A DNA stretch of 64,000 nucleotides from JBEVOS01 sp964563395 (GTDB taxonomy: Bacteria; Pseudomonadota; Alphaproteobacteria; Caulobacterales; Aquidulcibacteraceae). Position numbers and translations under genes: made by a program. Below, piece by piece: positions 31,707 through 39,698 of the stretch. Where the stretch lies: contig CAZLWK010000008.1 of NCBI GenBank assembly GCA_964563395.1, positions 1 to 64,000 of the forward strand, given 5' to 3'. The number at the start of each line of letters is the position of its first letter. The first letter of the stretch is position 1. The notes beneath the pieces are model-generated. The model had not been told where the DNA came from, made no database searches, and saw only the letters and a list, made by a program, of their open reading frames with translations.

Positions 31707-31735
31707 TTGAGAAACGCGTGATTCGCGTCTAATGT
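31707..31735 (+). promoter_or_regulatory. Predicted sigma-70 promoter upstream of rodZ
   Basis: TTGAGA (31707-31712) and TAATGT (31730-31735) are separated by 17 bases in an AT-richer stretch between ptsP and rodZ. The predicted start lies about 55 bases before the rodZ ATG. Confidence 0.5.
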
Positions 31736-31796
31736 TTACAAATGGCGTAAGAATTGCGTTGAAAAATAAGCGGTCTCGAAAGAGGGCCTCTCCTTC

Positions 31797-32747
31797 ATGC
31801 TGAACCAGACTGGATCCGATACGCCGCAACCTCTTGAGGATGTCGGCCAACGCATGCGCGCGCGGCCGGCGCCGGCGCGCGCGCTGAATATCGATCCGAC
31901 ATGGCGCGCCGGGCGCAAGCTCCATGAAGCGCGCATGCAGCTCGGTCTTAGCCTTGAGGACGTGCAGCATCGAATTCGCGTGCGCCGCGAATTTCTCGAA
32001 GCGCTTGAGGCGATGAACGCCAAGCAATTGCCGGGCAAGGCCTATGCCTTGGCGTATCTGCGCTCCTACGCGCAAATGCTCGGGCTCGATGCGCAGGCGC
32101 TCGTCGAGCAATTCCAGGATGAGTGCGCGCTGTCGCGCGAGGATGCGCTGCCGCAAATTCGCTCGCCGGAGTCGCGGCCCGATCCGCGCCGGCCTTGGCT
32201 GGTCGCGCTCGCGGTCGGCGCCACGGCGGCCGCCTTTGTCGGTTGGCGCGCGCTGCAATCGGAGATCGCCGCCGCGCCGGAGCAGCCGGAGATCGCGGCC
32301 GCGCCGTCCTCCGCGACGTCGGGCGGAGCCGTCGTGCGCAGCCGCGAGATCGAAATCCGCGCCTTGGCCGAAGCCTGGCTGGAAGTACGCGGGCCGGACG
32401 GCACGGTGTTCCTGTCTCGGACGATGCGACCCGGCGAAACCTATCGGCCCGATGCCAGCCCCGGCTGGACGCTCCATGCGCGCGACGGCGGCGCCTTCGA
32501 GGTGGTCATCGACGGCGCGCCAGCGGGCCCTCTGGGCGATGCGCTAAAGCCCGTTCTTGGGCGCCAGCTCGATAGCATCCAGCCCTTGCCGATCGCGCCG
32601 CAGCCCTTGGCGGCGCCCGAAGCTCCGCGCGCCATGCCGCCCCGCGCCGCCGCGCCAGCGCCGTCGCCGGCCGAAACGCCCGCCGCGCCGCCCGCCGAGG
32701 CCGCGCCGGCGGCCGAAGCGCCGGTTCCGCCGCCCGCCGAAGGCTAG
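31797..32747 (+). CDS. RodZ-like cytoskeletal protein (HTH domain, one membrane helix)
   Basis: This 316-residue protein has a RodZ-type Xre-like helix-turn-helix at about 35-115 (GRKLHEARMQLGLSLEDVQHRIRVRREFLEALEAMNAKQLPGKAYALAYLRSYAQMLGLDAQALVEQF). One membrane helix (about 137-157, RPWLVALAVGATAAAFVGW) follows, then a periplasmic DUF4115 domain (EIRALAEAWLEVRGPDGTVFLSRTMRPGETYRP). The C-terminal 70 residues are Pro/Ala-rich and repetitive. RodZ links MreB to cell elongation. The N-terminal 33 residues before the HTH are a non-conserved extension. ispG follows after 36 bases, an order common in alphaproteobacteria. Confidence 0.9.
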   Translation: MLNQTGSDTPQPLEDVGQRMRARPAPARALNIDPTWRAGRKLHEARMQLGLSLEDVQHRIRVRREFLEALEAMNAKQLPGKAYALAYLRSYAQMLGLDAQALVEQFQDECALSREDALPQIRSPESRPDPRRPWLVALAVGATAAAFVGWRALQSEIAAAPEQPEIAAAPSSATSGGAVVRSREIEIRALAEAWLEVRGPDGTVFLSRTMRPGETYRPDASPGWTLHARDGGAFEVVIDGAPAGPLGDALKPVLGRQLDSIQPLPIAPQPLAAPEAPRAMPPRAAAPAPSPAETPAAPPAEAAPAAEAPVPPPAEG

Positions 32748-32783
32748 CTCGCGCGGGGCCCCGCGGCGCGCTACATAGGTGGC

Positions 32784-33917
32784 ATGGATTCCGGCGCGCA
32801 CGACCTTCACCACCTTCGCCCATGGCGGCGCATCGCGCGGCGCAATTCGCGCAAAATTCACGTCGGCGCCGTCGCGGTGGGCGGAGATGCGCCGATCAGC
32901 GTTCAATCCATGACCAATACGCGCACCGCCGACGCGGACGCGACGATCGCGCAAATCCGGCGCATGGAGGAGGCGGGGGCCGACATCATTCGCGTCTCAT
33001 GCCCCGACGAAGACTCCACCGCCGCCTTCGCCAAGATCGTGAAGGCGGCCGCCGTGCCGCTCGTCGCCGACATCCACTTCCATTATCGCCGCGCCATAGA
33101 GGCGGCGATGGCGGGCGCGGCGTGCCTGCGCATCAATCCCGGCAATATCGGCTCCAAGGAGCGCGTGCGCGACGTGGTGCAGGCGGCCAAGGATCATGGC
33201 TGCGCCATCCGCATCGGCGTGAACGCCGGCTCGCTTGAGCAACACCTCTTGGAGAAATACGGCGAGCCTTGCCCGGAGGCGATGGTGGAGAGCGCGCTTT
33301 TCCACGCCGCTTTGCTCGAGGAGCATGATTTTCGCGAATACAAGATCAGCGTGAAAGCCTCCGACGTTTTCCTCACCGCCGCCGCCTATCAGGCGCTCGC
33401 CGAGGCGACGGACGCGCCCTTGCATCTGGGCGTCACCGAGGCCGGCGCGCTGCGCATGGGCACGGTCAAATCCGCGATCGGCATGGGCTCGCTGCTTTGG
33501 GCCGGGATCGGCGATACGATCCGCGTCTCGCTCGCCGCCGATCCGGTGGAGGAGGTCAAAGTCGGCCATGATCTCTTGAAGGCGCTTGGCCTGCGCTCTC
33601 GCGGGGTCACGATCATTGCGTGCCCGTCCTGCGCGCGTCAGGGCTTCAATGTGATCGAGACGGTGGAGGCGCTGGAAGCGCGGCTGGCGCACATCGCCCA
33701 GCCGATTTCGCTGTCCATCATCGGGTGCGTCGTGAACGGGCCGGGCGAAGCGTTGATGACCGATCTTGGTTTCACAGGCGGCGGCAAGGGCGCGGGCATG
33801 GTCTATGTGGCGGGAAAGCCGGATCACAAATTGGACAATGCGGACATGATCGACCACATCGTCGCGCTCGTGGAAGCCAAGGCGGCCGCGCTGCGGGCGA
33901 GCGATGCGCACGAATAG
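32784..33917 (+). CDS. ispG: 4-hydroxy-3-methylbut-2-en-1-yl diphosphate synthase
   Basis: This 377-residue enzyme of the MEP pathway converts MEcPP to HMBPP. Motifs are ISVQSMTNTRTADADATIAQI, RVSCPDEDST, LVADIHFHYRRAIEA, RINPGNIGSKERV, RIGVNAGSLEQHLLEKYGEP, and the iron-sulfur ligands CPSC (IIACPSCARQGFNV) with the distant GCVVNGPGEA. This is the shorter bacterial form with no TIM-insert domain. It starts at ATG 32784, 36 bases behind rodZ. Together with ispDF at 44411 it provides isoprenoid precursors in this genome. Confidence 0.97.
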   Translation: MDSGAHDLHHLRPWRRIARRNSRKIHVGAVAVGGDAPISVQSMTNTRTADADATIAQIRRMEEAGADIIRVSCPDEDSTAAFAKIVKAAAVPLVADIHFHYRRAIEAAMAGAACLRINPGNIGSKERVRDVVQAAKDHGCAIRIGVNAGSLEQHLLEKYGEPCPEAMVESALFHAALLEEHDFREYKISVKASDVFLTAAAYQALAEATDAPLHLGVTEAGALRMGTVKSAIGMGSLLWAGIGDTIRVSLAADPVEEVKVGHDLLKALGLRSRGVTIIACPSCARQGFNVIETVEALEARLAHIAQPISLSIIGCVVNGPGEALMTDLGFTGGGKGAGMVYVAGKPDHKLDNADMIDHIVALVEAKAAALRASDAHE

Positions 33918-33993
33918 TTGACGCCCTCGTCAAAGTCCTTGCGCGGGGCGCGCCCTGTTGATAAGGCGCCGGTGCCTAACAAGGGAGACCCCG

Positions 33994-34290
33994 ATGTCAG
34001 CCGACGGTAAGTGGACCATCACGCTCAATACGCCCATGGGCGCGCGCAATTCCGAAGTGACGATCAAGACGGCCGGCGACACCTTCACCGGCAGCGCCGC
34101 GGCTGAAGGCCAATCTCAGGAAATCACCGGCAAGGTCAGCGGCGATACGCTCACCTGGTCGATCAATGTCACGCAACCGATGCCGATCACGCTCGAATTC
34201 ACCGCGAAGGTCGCGGGCGACGACATGAGCGGCAGCGCCAAGGCCGGCGCGTTCGGCTCGTTCCCGCTCACGGGAAAGCGCACGGGCTAA
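33994..34290 (+). CDS. Hypothetical small beta-rich protein
   Basis: This 98-residue protein consists of regular short beta-strands with hydrophobic alternation: GKWTITLNTPMGARNSEVTIKTAGDTFTGSAAAEGQSQEI, then GDTLTWSINVTQPMPITLEFTAKVAGDDMSGSAKAG and SFPLTGKRTG. There is no signal peptide, cysteine or membrane helix. No family is recognised, although similar small proteins occur in Caulobacterales. Start ATG 33994 follows AAGGGAG. It sits in its own unit between ispG and the next small gene and is followed by a 12-bp stem-loop. Confidence 0.7.
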   Translation: MSADGKWTITLNTPMGARNSEVTIKTAGDTFTGSAAAEGQSQEITGKVSGDTLTWSINVTQPMPITLEFTAKVAGDDMSGSAKAGAFGSFPLTGKRTG

Positions 34291-34306
34291 GCCTCTTCAA
34301 GGATCG

Positions 34307-34340
34307 GCCGGTCGCGCGCTAAGATAGACGCGCGGCCGGC
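34307..34340. other. Long stem-loop between two hypothetical genes
   Basis: The arms GCCGGTCGCGCG (34307-34318) and CGCGCGGCCGGC (34329-34340) pair over 12 bases with one G-T wobble around a 10-base loop. No T-run follows, so it is a possible mRNA processing or Rho-linked end, not a clear intrinsic terminator. Confidence 0.5.
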
Positions 34341-34399
34341 GGTTCTCCGCGTGACCTTCGCCGCAATGCGCGCTTCAGCCCGAGGCGAGGAACACACGC

Positions 34400-34828
34400 A
34401 TGCTGCAGCAGCATCTGGAAGACACCTATCGCTATCTGTTCGACGCCGCGCATCAGGCGTTGGAAAACGGCCGCTCCTTCGTTCCGTTCGGCGCCGGCAT
34501 CCGCAAGACGGGCGAGCAAATTCACACCAATGTCGATCTGGACGCCGAACAATCCGTGCCGGCCGATCATATTTCCGGCTTGATCGCGGGGTTTCGCGCC
34601 GATGACCGTGAGCACGGCTTGATCGCGGCCGGCCTCGTTTTCGATGGCCAGATGACCGACAATGGCGCGGCCTTGAGCCGGGCGCTCTGCTTTCACTTGG
34701 AGGCCGCGAACGGCCATGCGATCGAAGTGATGGCCGCCTACCGGCGCCTTGAGGACGGGCGCATCACGTTCGCCAATCCGCAGGTCACGCAAGTGCAATC
34801 GGAAATCTTCATCGACGTAAAGTCGTAA
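34400..34828 (+). CDS. Hypothetical conserved protein, 142 residues
   Basis: The protein starts with a helix (LQQHLEDTYRYLFDAAHQALENG), then has strand-like segments with conserved-looking RSFVPFGAGIRKTGEQIHTNVDLDAEQ, AAGLVFDGQMTDNGAALSRALCFHLEAANGHAIEVMAAYRRLEDGRITFANPQV. No family is recognised. The mixed alpha/beta layout has no signal peptide or membrane helix. It lies six bases upstream of prfA, so it is probably transcribed with the release-factor genes. Confidence 0.72.
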   Translation: MLQQHLEDTYRYLFDAAHQALENGRSFVPFGAGIRKTGEQIHTNVDLDAEQSVPADHISGLIAGFRADDREHGLIAAGLVFDGQMTDNGAALSRALCFHLEAANGHAIEVMAAYRRLEDGRITFANPQVTQVQSEIFIDVKS

Positions 34829-34834
34829 ACGCTC

Positions 34835-35908
34835 ATGTCGCTCGCGCGGCTTGAAGGCCGCCTTACCCAAGCATTGGATCGCTTCGCGTATCTGGAATCG
34901 CGCATGGCCGCGACGACGGACGGCGCCGAGATCATGCGCCTATCCAAGGAGCATGCCGAACTGCGTCCCATCGCGGAGACGGTCCAAGCGCTGCGCGCGG
35001 CGCAAACCGAAGCGCGAGACCTCGAAGCCTTGATGAGCGATCCCGACATGGCCGCGCTCGCGCGCGAGGATTTGCCGAACGTGCGCGCGCGCATCGATGA
35101 TCTGGAGCAGGCGGCGAAATTGCTGCTTGTCCCAAAGGACAAGGACGAGAACGCCTCCGCCATCATCGAAATCCGCGCCGGCACGGGCGGCGAAGAGGCG
35201 GCGCTGTTCGCTGGCGACCTCTTCAAAATGTATCAGCGCTACGCGGCGCTGCGCGGCTGGCGCTTCGAGATCGAGAGCATTTCGGAGACCGGCCTCGGCG
35301 GCTTCAAGGAGGTCGTCGCCTCGATCAGCGGCGCGGGCGTGTTCGGCCGCTTGCGCTTTGAAAGCGGCGTTCATCGGGTGCAGCGCGTGCCTGAAACGGA
35401 GGCCGGAGGTCGCATCCATACCTCGGCCGCCACCGTGGCGGTGCTGCCCGAGGTCGATGATGTCGACATCGCCATCGATGAAAAAGACATCCGCATCGAC
35501 ACGATGCGCGCTTCCGGCGCCGGCGGCCAGCACGTCAACAAGACTGATAGCGCCGTGCGCGTCACGCATTTTCCGTCCGGCATCGTCATCGTGCTGGCGG
35601 AAAAATCGCAGCATCAGAACCGCGCCAACGCCATGAAAATCCTGCGCGCGCGTCTCTATGAATTGGAGCGCGAAAAACGCGACAGCGCGCGTGCGGCCGA
35701 ACGCAAGGGCCAGGTGGGGTCGGGCGATCGCAGCGAGCGCATCCGCACCTATAATTTTCCGCAAGGACGCGTCACCGATCATCGCATCAATCTCACCGTC
35801 TATAATCTCCCCGAAGTTCTGACCGGAGCTGGGCTGGAGCCGATCGTCGAGGCGCTGATCGCGGAAGACCAGGCGGCCAAGCTCGCCGCGCTTGAGGCGG
35901 ACGCATGA
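34835..35908 (+). CDS. prfA: Peptide chain release factor 1
   Basis: This 357-residue protein recognises UAA and UAG stop codons. The peptidyl-tRNA hydrolysis motif GGQ lies in ASGAGGQHVNKTDSAVRVTHFPSGIVI, and the codon-recognition domain has the RF1-type region PETEAGGRIHTSAATVAVLPEVDDVDI. The C-terminus with SERIRTYNFPQGRVTDHRINL is standard. It is coupled to prmC by an ATGA overlap, the usual pair in which PrmC methylates the GGQ glutamine. ATG 34835 is the start. Confidence 0.97.
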   Translation: MSLARLEGRLTQALDRFAYLESRMAATTDGAEIMRLSKEHAELRPIAETVQALRAAQTEARDLEALMSDPDMAALAREDLPNVRARIDDLEQAAKLLLVPKDKDENASAIIEIRAGTGGEEAALFAGDLFKMYQRYAALRGWRFEIESISETGLGGFKEVVASISGAGVFGRLRFESGVHRVQRVPETEAGGRIHTSAATVAVLPEVDDVDIAIDEKDIRIDTMRASGAGGQHVNKTDSAVRVTHFPSGIVIVLAEKSQHQNRANAMKILRARLYELEREKRDSARAAERKGQVGSGDRSERIRTYNFPQGRVTDHRINLTVYNLPEVLTGAGLEPIVEALIAEDQAAKLAALEADA

Positions 35909-36756
35909 GCCGATCGCTCGTCACTGCCTGGCAAGAGGCGCGCCGCGCGCTTGAAGCGGCCGGCGTTGAAGAGCCCACGTTCGATGCGCGGCTTTTGATC
36001 GAGAAGGGCGCCGGCGTTTCAAGGCTCGATATCCTTACCGACCCGCGCCGCGTGCTCAGCGATGCCCAGATCGCCGCCATCGACGCGCTGGTGGGGCGCC
36101 GCGCGGCGCGCGAGCCCTTGGCGCACATTCTTGGGCGCAAGGCGTTTCGGACGATCGAACTCGCCGTCACGCGCGATGTTCTCACCCCGCGCGCGGACAC
36201 TGAAGTTCTCGTGCACGCCGCGCTTGAGGAGACTGCGCCGGATGCGCCGCTGCGCATCCTGGAATTCGGCGTGGGCTCAGGCGCGGTCTTGGCCGCCTTG
36301 CTCACCGAGCGACCGCACGCCACCGGCGTCGGGGTGGAGATCAGCGAGGCGGCGCTTTTGGTTGCGCAGAGCAATTTTGAGGCGCTGGGGCTTGCCGATC
36401 GGGTGCGGCTCATGCGCGGCGATTGGGGCGAGGGGATCGAGGGCGTCTTTGACCGCATCGTCGCCAATCCGCCCTATATCGAGAGCGCCGCGATCGCGGG
36501 GCTCGATCCGGAGGTCGCCCTCCATGAGCCGCGCGTGGCGCTGGACGGCGGCGACGACGGGCTCGACGCCTACCGCGCGCTCCTGCCGCATATGGCGAGG
36601 CTCCTGGCGCCGGACGGCCTCGCCGCCGTCGAGATCGGCGCAGGCCAAGCCGAGGCGGTGCGCACGCTCCTGTTGAAGGCGCGGCTCCTGCCGAAAAACC
36701 TTTGGAACGATTTGGCCGGACGGCCGCGCGTTTGGACCGCGACCTCCGCCGCCTAA
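35905..36756 (+). CDS. prmC: Release-factor glutamine methyltransferase
   Basis: This 283-residue enzyme N5-methylates the glutamine of the GGQ motif in release factors. It has the N-terminal helical recognition part (AWQEARRALEAAGVEEPTFDARLLIEKGAGVSR) and a SAM methyltransferase with ILEFGVGSGAVLAALLTERPHATGVGVEISEAAL and the NPPY motif (IVANPPYIES). The late VALDGGDDGLDAYRALLPHMARLLAPDG also matches. The second SAM-motif region reads FGVGSGAV instead of the commoner LGTGSGA. It overlaps prfA and ends the prfA operon. Confidence 0.95.
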   Translation: MSRSLVTAWQEARRALEAAGVEEPTFDARLLIEKGAGVSRLDILTDPRRVLSDAQIAAIDALVGRRAAREPLAHILGRKAFRTIELAVTRDVLTPRADTEVLVHAALEETAPDAPLRILEFGVGSGAVLAALLTERPHATGVGVEISEAALLVAQSNFEALGLADRVRLMRGDWGEGIEGVFDRIVANPPYIESAAIAGLDPEVALHEPRVALDGGDDGLDAYRALLPHMARLLAPDGLAAVEIGAGQAEAVRTLLLKARLLPKNLWNDLAGRPRVWTATSAA

Positions 36757-37066
36757 GCGCGCCTTAACCAGTCGGCTCTGAAAAAATTCTTGGAAAGCCA
36801 GGGCGGCGCGGCTACATCTGAAGGCGGAATCGCAGCGAGGGCCCGTAAGCTCGGCGCAGGCTCCACGGGCGGAGCGCTCCAGAACGCCGCCCCCGCGACC
36901 GCAGAGAAGCTCGGCCATCGGGCGCAAGGCGGATCGTGGCGAGCGTCTCTAGCCGATCGAACCCGGTCAGGACTGCGTCGCCTTTCCAGCGATACGCCGC
37001 CCGCCAGGAACAAGGCGCAAACCGTCCGCGCGCGCTCAAGCGGACATAGATTTAGGTGGAATGCGC
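36757..37066 (+). other. 310-base gene-free leader region upstream of the DUF4167 gene
   Basis: There is no convincing reading frame here. A possible promoter has TTGGAA (36790-36795) and TACATC (36813-36818) spaced by 17 bases, which would leave a transcribed leader of about 240 bases. Small hairpins are visible: GCCCGT/ACGGGC (36841-36870) and GTCCGC/GCGGAC (37024-37045) close to the ribosome site of the next gene. It may be a structured 5' leader or a small RNA. No known RNA family is recognised. Confidence 0.4.
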
Positions 37067-37906
37067 ATGAAACGTCAGCGGGGCCGCGGCGGAAACGGGC
37101 GTAAACCTGGACACCAGCCCAACAGAACCTTCGACAGCAACGGGCCGGAAGTGAAGGTGCGTGGGCCCGCGCCGCATATCTACGAAAAATACCTTCAGCT
37201 CGCGCGCGATGCGACCAGCGCTGGCGATCGGGTGATGGCGGAGAATTTCCTCCAACACGCCGAGCATTATTTCCGCGTGATGCGGGCCATGCAGCCGGCC
37301 ATGCCGCCCCCTCAGCCGCAGGATCGCTTCGGTGAGGACGCCGATTATGATGGCGACGACGAGGGCGGCGAGGAGGCCGAGGCCGGCGAACAACAGCGCG
37401 GCGAGTACCGCGAGCAGCGCCAGGATCAGCCGCGCGACGGACGCGACCACCAGCAGCGCGAGCGCGGCTATTACGGCCAGCGCGATGGACAACGCGACGG
37501 CCAGCGCGACCGGGGCGATTTCCAGAATCGCGAAGGCCGTGATTTCGCGCCGCGCGAACCGCGTGGCGAGCCGCGCGGCGATTACCAGCCGCGCGAACAG
37601 CGCGAGCCCCGCGAGCCCCGTGAACACCGCGAACCGCGCGGGGAGTATCAGCCGCGCGAAGCGCGCGCCGATTATCAGCCCCGCGAAGCGGCCGAGCCGC
37701 GCCCCGAAGGCGAATTCGCCGCCGAGGGGGAAGGCGAATGGCGCGGCGGGCGTCGACGCCGTCGCAATCGCTTCCGCCCTGACGGCGAGCGCGGCCCGCG
37801 CGAGGGCGCTCCCGAGGGCGCTCCGGCGAGCGCGCAGCGTGAAGGCGATGGCGGCGATGAAGGCGGCTTCGGCGACAGCGTGCCCGCCTTCCTGGGCAAT
37901 GACTGA
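37067..37906 (+). CDS. DUF4167 RNA-binding-like repetitive basic/acidic protein
   Basis: This 279-residue protein has the DUF4167 domain at its start: MKRQRGRGGNGRKPG, NRTFDSNGPEVKVRGPAPHIYEKYLQLARDATSAGDRVMAENFLQHAEHYFRVM (about 1-80). The rest is disordered and repetitive: an acidic stretch (DYDGDDEGGEEAEA), then repeats of RDGQ and PRGEYQPRE/PREHREPR-type units, an RRRRR cluster, and an acidic tail. The Arg/Gly-rich parts suggest RNA binding, but the family is uncharacterised. ATG 37067 was chosen over the ATG at 37061 because AGGTGGA lies before it at the proper distance. Confidence 0.85.
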   Translation: MKRQRGRGGNGRKPGHQPNRTFDSNGPEVKVRGPAPHIYEKYLQLARDATSAGDRVMAENFLQHAEHYFRVMRAMQPAMPPPQPQDRFGEDADYDGDDEGGEEAEAGEQQRGEYREQRQDQPRDGRDHQQRERGYYGQRDGQRDGQRDRGDFQNREGRDFAPREPRGEPRGDYQPREQREPREPREHREPRGEYQPREARADYQPREAAEPRPEGEFAAEGEGEWRGGRRRRRNRFRPDGERGPREGAPEGAPASAQREGDGGDEGGFGDSVPAFLGND

Positions 37907-37970
37907 AGGCGCCGCCGATTAGTCAAATATAGCGGCGCGGCGGCCCGGTCGGATTGAACCCGTGTCGGCC

Positions 37971-39533
37971 TTACGCCGCTTCTGCGGCGCCGGCGCGCTC
38001 TTCGGCCAGACGCTGCAATTGGGCGTAATCGGTTTTGCCCGTGCCGAGCACCGGAATTTCCGGCAGCGGGATCACGCGCTTCGGCACCGCGATCTCGGGC
38101 GCGCCATTGGACTGGGCCCATTGGAGAAGATCGCCCGGCTTGGCGTTGGGATTATCGCTGAACAACACCACGCGCTCGCCCTTGCGCGGATCGGGCAAGG
38201 ACACCGCCGCGTGATTGTGCTTGGGCCAGAGCGCGGCCGCGAAACCTTCCACGGCGTTGAGGGAGATCATCTCGCCGCCGATCTTGGCGAAGCGCTTTGC
38301 GCGGCCTTCGATGCGGATAAAGCCGTCATCATCGATCGTGACGACATCGCCCGTATCGTGCCAGCCGCCGGGCGGCGGCTCGATCTGACCGTTGGAATCC
38401 AAATAGCCGAGCATGATGTTCGGCCCGCGCACGATCAGCTTCGCGCCCTTCTCAATGCCGGGCACGGGCTCCAGCTTCCATTCAATGCCAGGCAGGATAC
38501 GCCCGACGCTGCCATCCGTATTGGCGCCCGGCTGGTTCACCGCGATCACGGGCGAGGCTTCGGTGGCGCCATAGCCTTCGAGCAATTCGACGCCGAACTT
38601 GCTCTGAAAGAGCGCGCGCGTCTCCGGCTTTACGCGTTCGGCGCCGAGCACGGCGAATTTCAGGCAGGACAATTCGCGGTCCTTGGCGCTGCGCGCATAT
38701 TGCATCGCGAACGTGTCCGTCGCGAACAGCACATTCGCGCCCGCTTCTCGGATGAGCGGGGGGATGTCCTTGAAATGCAGCGGCGAGGGATAGAGGAAAA
38801 CCTTATGCCCGCGCAGCAGCGGCAAGAGCGTGCCGCCTGTTAGCCCAAAGCAATGGAACATCGGCAGCGGGTTGAAAAAGACCCATTCCGGATCGAAGGG
38901 AATATGGGCGCCGCATTGTTCGATGTTCGCGATGATGTTCGCGTGGCTCAGCACCACGCCGCGCGGCGCGCCGAAGCTGCCTGACGTGAAAAGAATGACG
39001 CCCGGCTCGTCGGCGTCGGCGTCCACGGCGAAGGCGGCTGGAAAAAAGCCCTTCACCAGCGCGCCCAGCTTGTCGCCCAGATGAACCTTCGCGCGCACGT
39101 CTTCCAGATAGACGATGCGGGCGAAGCGGCCGAGATCCTCCATCAATGCTTCGAGCTTGCCTTGCTCAACGAAGCGGCGGGCCGTGAGGATGGTCTTCAC
39201 ACCGGCGATTTCGCAGCCGGCCTTCAAATTCATGGCGCCGGCGGTGAAATTGAGCATGGCCGGCGTTCGCCCGATCGCGTGCAGGGCGAAAAACGTGACT
39301 GTGGCGCCCACGCCGGTCGGCAAGAGGATTCCCACGCGCTCGCGCCGCGCGGTGAACGCCTTCAGCTTGCCGCCGAGCGCGAACGCGGCGCGGATGAGCC
39401 CGTCATAGCTCATGGGCGCGCGGTCATGGTCTTCAAGGACGATCGCGCCGCCGCCCTCGGCGGCCTTCGCCCGCAACAGGGCCTGAAACAGGGTCACGCG
39501 CGTCCGCAAAGGGTCGAACGGGCCATGCGCCAT
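37971..39533 (-). CDS. Acyl-CoA/ACP synthetase, AMP-binding family (Aas C-terminal-like)
   Basis: This 520-residue adenylate-forming enzyme shows the core motifs ILFTSGSFGAPRGVVLSH (P-loop; typical members read TSGSTGxPKG), PLPMFHCFGLTGGTLLPLLRG, LLEGYGATEASPVIAVN and WHDTGDVVTIDDDGFIRIEGRAKRFAKIGGEMISLNAVE, with the late lysine in VLGTGKTDYAQL. It resembles the acyl-ACP synthetase half of Aas, which recycles acyl chains into phospholipid; the acyltransferase half is not attached. An upstream open frame to 40601 overlaps lipA and is a shadow. The start is ATG 39533. It is divergent from lipA. Confidence 0.93.
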   Translation of the reverse strand: MAHGPFDPLRTRVTLFQALLRAKAAEGGGAIVLEDHDRAPMSYDGLIRAAFALGGKLKAFTARRERVGILLPTGVGATVTFFALHAIGRTPAMLNFTAGAMNLKAGCEIAGVKTILTARRFVEQGKLEALMEDLGRFARIVYLEDVRAKVHLGDKLGALVKGFFPAAFAVDADADEPGVILFTSGSFGAPRGVVLSHANIIANIEQCGAHIPFDPEWVFFNPLPMFHCFGLTGGTLLPLLRGHKVFLYPSPLHFKDIPPLIREAGANVLFATDTFAMQYARSAKDRELSCLKFAVLGAERVKPETRALFQSKFGVELLEGYGATEASPVIAVNQPGANTDGSVGRILPGIEWKLEPVPGIEKGAKLIVRGPNIMLGYLDSNGQIEPPPGGWHDTGDVVTIDDDGFIRIEGRAKRFAKIGGEMISLNAVEGFAAALWPKHNHAAVSLPDPRKGERVVLFSDNPNAKPGDLLQWAQSNGAPEIAVPKRVIPLPEIPVLGTGKTDYAQLQRLAEERAGAAEAA

Positions 39534-39590
39534 TTGGGAATGTCCTCCGAATCCCGTTCCCGCCGCCAGCGTCGATCGCGCCGGCCGGCC

Positions 39591-39610
39591 GCGTGATATA
39601 TATTTCACGC
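39591..39610. promoter_or_regulatory. Imperfect 20-bp palindrome between acyl synthetase and lipA genes
   Basis: GCGTGATATATATTTCACGC matches its reverse complement at 18 of 20 positions. It lies 58 bases upstream of the acyl synthetase start, in the only AT-rich patch of the divergent region. It could be a regulator site controlling the synthetase; the regulator is unknown. Confidence 0.4.
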
Positions 39611-39698
39611 CTGTAACAAGCCTAGCCGCGTCGCGGCGTTTGACAAGCGGGGGCGCCCGATTGCGGGGCGGCCCGGTTCGGACCATGTAACACCCACG

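Noticed and set aside
36945..37010. Signal recognition particle RNA suggested by a GGTCAGGA stretch
   Set aside because: The conserved GGAAGCAGC-type tetraloop stem of SRP RNA is absent.
37440..37720. Repeats at first resembling a CRISPR or tandem satellite array
   Set aside because: They are irregular, have no spacers of constant size, and are in frame within a DUF4167 coding region.
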